From: Fodinicola acaciae | GTDB lineage: Bacteria > Actinomycetota > Actinomycetes > Mycobacteriales > HKI-0501 | Assembly (NCBI RefSeq): GCF_010993745.1 | Contig: NZ_WOTN01000004.1 | Span: 1,116,001 to 1,180,000 of the forward strand | Reading direction: 5' to 3' | DNA length: 64,000 nucleotides | Part shown: positions 61,903 through 64,000 of the stretch, piece by piece | Numbering within the stretch: the first letter of the stretch is position 1 | Layout of the letters: each line of letters begins with the position of its first letter | The notes under the pieces: generated by a model | What the model was told of the DNA's origin: nothing | The model's input: the letters and a program-made list of their open reading frames with translations, nothing else | The model's database searches: none | Translations under genes and position numbers: made by a program

Positions 61903-64000
61903 ATGCCTGAAGAGGAGGACGACCCTCGGCTACTTGAACTGGCCGTCCTGGTGCAGACCAGGAAGCTTGAGTGGTCAAGGCATGGGGCGGACTGCCTGCA
62001 TCTGCTCGCTCCCATTCCTGGCCATGTCAAGAAGCGTGGCGAGGCGCTGAAGATGTTGCTGGGAGAGGTGGTAGAGCGAGCCTACGTTGACGCCAAGGCC
62101 GGTCTTGGCGACGATGCTATATGGGTACTCACCGCTGGTGCATTGGTCGGGCTGATTACTAGCTCACCCGACGATTACTCTCGTGCAACCGCAATGACCG
62201 GCATCAGACGGCAGGAAAATAAGACCAAAAGAAAAGAACTGGCTGGTGAATGGTTTGATATAAGCCGCCGGCGACTTGACGAAAAATTGTGTCTTCGCGC
62301 CTTCGTACGCGCCATCGATGCATTCACCGAAGACGACGAAGCCATGGAAGGATTTAGACGGCGGCTCAGCGTATCTGTCGAGCCACAGCGACCGCGGGAT
62401 TCCGTTGCGCCTGTCGCAGAAGAGTCTCCAAAACCGCAGGCTGACAGGCCGCAATACCAGGCCGTTGCCAAGTTTCCGCCACTACCAGCATTCGATACGG
62501 CGTTTGTTGATCGTCCTGCAATCGAGGAACGCTACAACACACTATTGGATGACGGCACACAGCTCGTGGCATTTGTTGGTGAGCCTGGCAATGGAAAGTC
62601 GCGACTTGCGCAAGAGTTGACCGTCAGGCGTGCGGGTAGGAACGGTTCGCTGCTCTTCCTGAATGGCGGCCAGATTATGAGTCAGATGGCGGGTCTGTTA
62701 GCGCAGAACGGCGTCGTGTCCGGATACGATCTGACTGCCGAGCAGATTACGCTAGCCTTTGCTGCGTACCTCTCGTCGCCCACCGCGCCAGATTTTGTGG
62801 TTCTTGACGACATTGCTAACCGCGGTTTGCTAGAAGCACTCGCGCCTCCGACCGTGAAGCCAACGGTGGTCGTCACCAGTCGCACTAACGTATTGCCGCC
62901 GGGACGGGGCGAGTCCATCGTCGTACGGGAAATGGAAGACGACGAAGCCGTGCAGATGGTGCGCAACCTGGGCGGCCCTGCAAGGCTCTCAGAGGTCAGG
63001 AGAATTGTCGACGCGCTTGGCGCTAGGCCGCTTGCTATCGAACACGCTTGTACCGGACTGTTGGCTGGCGGTTACATGACGGTCAAGCAGTTCTGCGAAG
63101 CACTCCAGCACGACGTCGGAACTACCCTGAAGAAGGCTCAGAGTGCCGAAGATGTCGATAAGACACTGACATGGATCTACGAACAGATCCTCACCCGGCT
63201 CCGCAGTCTTGATGCGGATGCTGCAAAGCTGCTTGAACTAGCAGCATTCGTAGCTCCTACCGCTATTCCTGAACCGCTATTGCAAGCAGCCTTCAGCTCA
63301 TGCCGTGATGCCGAGAACGACGCGGAGATAGCAGTCGCCTTTCAAGCAGCCCAACGTGACTTGCAGTCGTACTATCTGATCAACCGGAGCATCGTGCAAG
63401 ACGGCGTTGATCGGCCTGATAGCGGCCGTCAATCCTGGTTCCGGCCTGTTCACCGAGCAGTCTTCTCTATGCATTCACTGACGCAAGAACTCCTACGTTC
63501 AATCCTGACGAAGGAGGGCCGCAGCACTGAACTCTGCCTTAAGTTGCATGGGTCTCTCGGAGCGCAGCTAGCGTCAAATCCGCGGAAAGAATACTTTGAT
63601 CCTGACAGTATTTCTGACGAGGACATGCACTGGTTGCCTCACGCATACATGCTTGCCAGTGGGCTGCACGGCAGCGCCGACGACGTGTATCAGGAGGTCG
63701 GCTTTGGGGCGACGCTCGCCTTCTTGATCAAGGGAGCGCTTCAAAACGGCGACCCAGAAATGGCGTCGCAGGCGTCTAAACTGTATCCAGGACTAGGTGA
63801 CCAGCAAACGTGGCAGCGAGCGCCATATATGTACGAGGCGTACGTTGAATATTTGAAGATGCAGTACCATATGTCTGCGCTTCAAAGCAGTGAGTTCGCT
63901 CGGGCGATAGCGCACGTCAATGTTATCTGCGGCGCAAAATCTGATGTTCCTGGGAAGCTGAACCCGCCTCGGCCAATACGACTCTTAGAATGGATTGAGG
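61903..64000 (+). CDS. NB-ARC/STAND NTPase, C-terminus beyond window
   Basis: ATG 61903 (GGAG 9 bases upstream) opens a frame that stays open through 64000, about 699 codons, so the C-terminal part is missing. Residues 1-200 are a helical N-terminal region with no enzyme motif I recognise (HVKKRGEALKMLLGEVVERA). The NTPase has Walker A FVGEPGNGKSRLA with Lys 232, Walker B FVVLDDIA with Asp 302/303 and a sensor VVTSRTNVLPP. Winged-helix-like and helical repeats follow (LPHAYMLASGLHGSADDVYQ). Such STAND proteins sense a trigger and oligomerise; in mobile elements many are anti-phage systems. Its codon usage is less GC-rich than the host. Confidence 0.82.
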   Translation, partial: MPEEEDDPRLLELAVLVQTRKLEWSRHGADCLHLLAPIPGHVKKRGEALKMLLGEVVERAYVDAKAGLGDDAIWVLTAGALVGLITSSPDDYSRATAMTGIRRQENKTKRKELAGEWFDISRRRLDEKLCLRAFVRAIDAFTEDDEAMEGFRRRLSVSVEPQRPRDSVAPVAEESPKPQADRPQYQAVAKFPPLPAFDTAFVDRPAIEERYNTLLDDGTQLVAFVGEPGNGKSRLAQELTVRRAGRNGSLLFLNGGQIMSQMAGLLAQNGVVSGYDLTAEQITLAFAAYLSSPTAPDFVVLDDIANRGLLEALAPPTVKPTVVVTSRTNVLPPGRGESIVVREMEDDEAVQMVRNLGGPARLSEVRRIVDALGARPLAIEHACTGLLAGGYMTVKQFCEALQHDVGTTLKKAQSAEDVDKTLTWIYEQILTRLRSLDADAAKLLELAAFVAPTAIPEPLLQAAFSSCRDAENDAEIAVAFQAAQRDLQSYYLINRSIVQDGVDRPDSGRQSWFRPVHRAVFSMHSLTQELLRSILTKEGRSTELCLKLHGSLGAQLASNPRKEYFDPDSISDEDMHWLPHAYMLASGLHGSADDVYQEVGFGATLAFLIKGALQNGDPEMASQASKLYPGLGDQQTWQRAPYMYEAYVEYLKMQYHMSALQSSEFARAIAHVNVICGAKSDVPGKLNPPRPIRLLEWIE

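Larger units (their letters stand above)
53160..64000. mobile_element. Integrative and conjugative element, left part
   Basis: tRNA-Lys is followed by a recombinase-ImmA-XRE operon, conjugation genes (VirD4-like, replication-relaxation, SpdB-like), a chain of microgenes and a divergent NTPase cargo gene. No second copy of the tRNA 3' end occurs before 64000, so the right end lies outside the window. GC is lower toward the end, and the host's GTA-CGN preference for Val-Arg weakens (VirD4 uses GTC-CGC and GTT-CGC). No relaxase or Rep protein is seen in this part. Confidence 0.88.

Noticed and set aside
61782-62030. A - strand 82-codon frame opposite the start of the STAND gene
   Set aside because: Ser- and Cys-rich antisense translation with no Shine-Dalgarno; the + strand has a good start and continuous conserved NTPase frame.
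53236-64000. Right attachment site of the element
   Set aside because: No second copy of the tRNA-Lys 3' half was found in this stretch, so the element must continue past the window.

Overview
The window is high-GC actinobacterial chromosome, most likely from a filamentous soil actinomycete. A full two-domain geosmin synthase, a chitinase/AA10 monooxygenase pair, MocR, PucR, TetR and Rrf2 regulators, a WXG-type secreted pair and the codon usage all point there. The genus cannot be settled from the sequence. Host genes show a marked codon-context habit: Val-Arg is usually GTA-CGN and Arg-Thr is usually CGT-ACG. This habit weakens in the last 11 kb.

Layout. 1-1639: an MFS exporter (cut by the window edge) diverges from a TetR regulator over two matching operators. 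1616-7866: a large glycosidase-like protein with a C-terminal propeller, an alpha/beta-hydrolase that has lost its nucleophile and histidine, and geosmin synthase. 7859-8376: an HNH endonuclease fragment joined to a C-rich minisatellite. 8458-18278: carbohydrate genes (VOC protein, aldo-keto reductase, SDR, GH78 rhamnosidase, GH123-like glycosidase, GH18 chitinase, AA10 LPMO). 18415-25030: an Hsp90-family protein coupled to a large helical-repeat protein, then a PucR-type regulator and an esterase. 25054-27860: a decaying stretch with a beta-lactamase-fold protein, a deleted ABC transporter, a deleted and frameshifted DUF222/HNH gene and a second copy of the minisatellite. 27935-47355: a second GH123-like glycosidase with repeated discoidin-like modules, ArsR-MFS, MocR with a methyltransferase, a P-loop kinase, an ATP-dependent DNA ligase, GNAT, methyltransferase, sirtuin, a catabolic group (amidohydrolase, solute-binding protein, acyl-CoA synthetase, MBL hydrolase, cyclase), an MFS protein and an L,D-transpeptidase. 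47465-52967: an Rrf2 regulator and its divergent oxidoreductase, a CHAP-like secreted hydrolase whose Shine-Dalgarno is buried in a perfect 15-bp hairpin, a WXG-type pair and a CPBP protease.

53160-64000 is the left part of an integrative and conjugative element next to tRNA-Lys(TTT). A large serine recombinase whose 3' end reads into the tRNA, an ImmA-type protease and an XRE repressor form one leftward operon. A longer leftward series encodes transfer functions: a VirD4/TraM-like ATPase, a replication-relaxation protein, an SpdB/DUF2637-like membrane protein and several very small genes, almost all overlapping by 1 to 4 bases. The same 12-bp dyad, TGACTA-NN-GTCA, lies in the XRE promoter and in the promoter in front of the VirD4 gene. 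This predicts an ImmR/ImmA-style switch controlling transfer. At the window edge a divergent NB-ARC/STAND NTPase, running off the end, is a candidate defence cargo.

The observations most worth following are the SD-sequestering hairpin (49306-49345), the repressor/antirepressor circuit and microgene chain of the element, the uncharacterised STAND protein with its small divergent partner, the HNH-plus-minisatellite module, the Hsp90/TPR pair and the pseudo-hydrolase.
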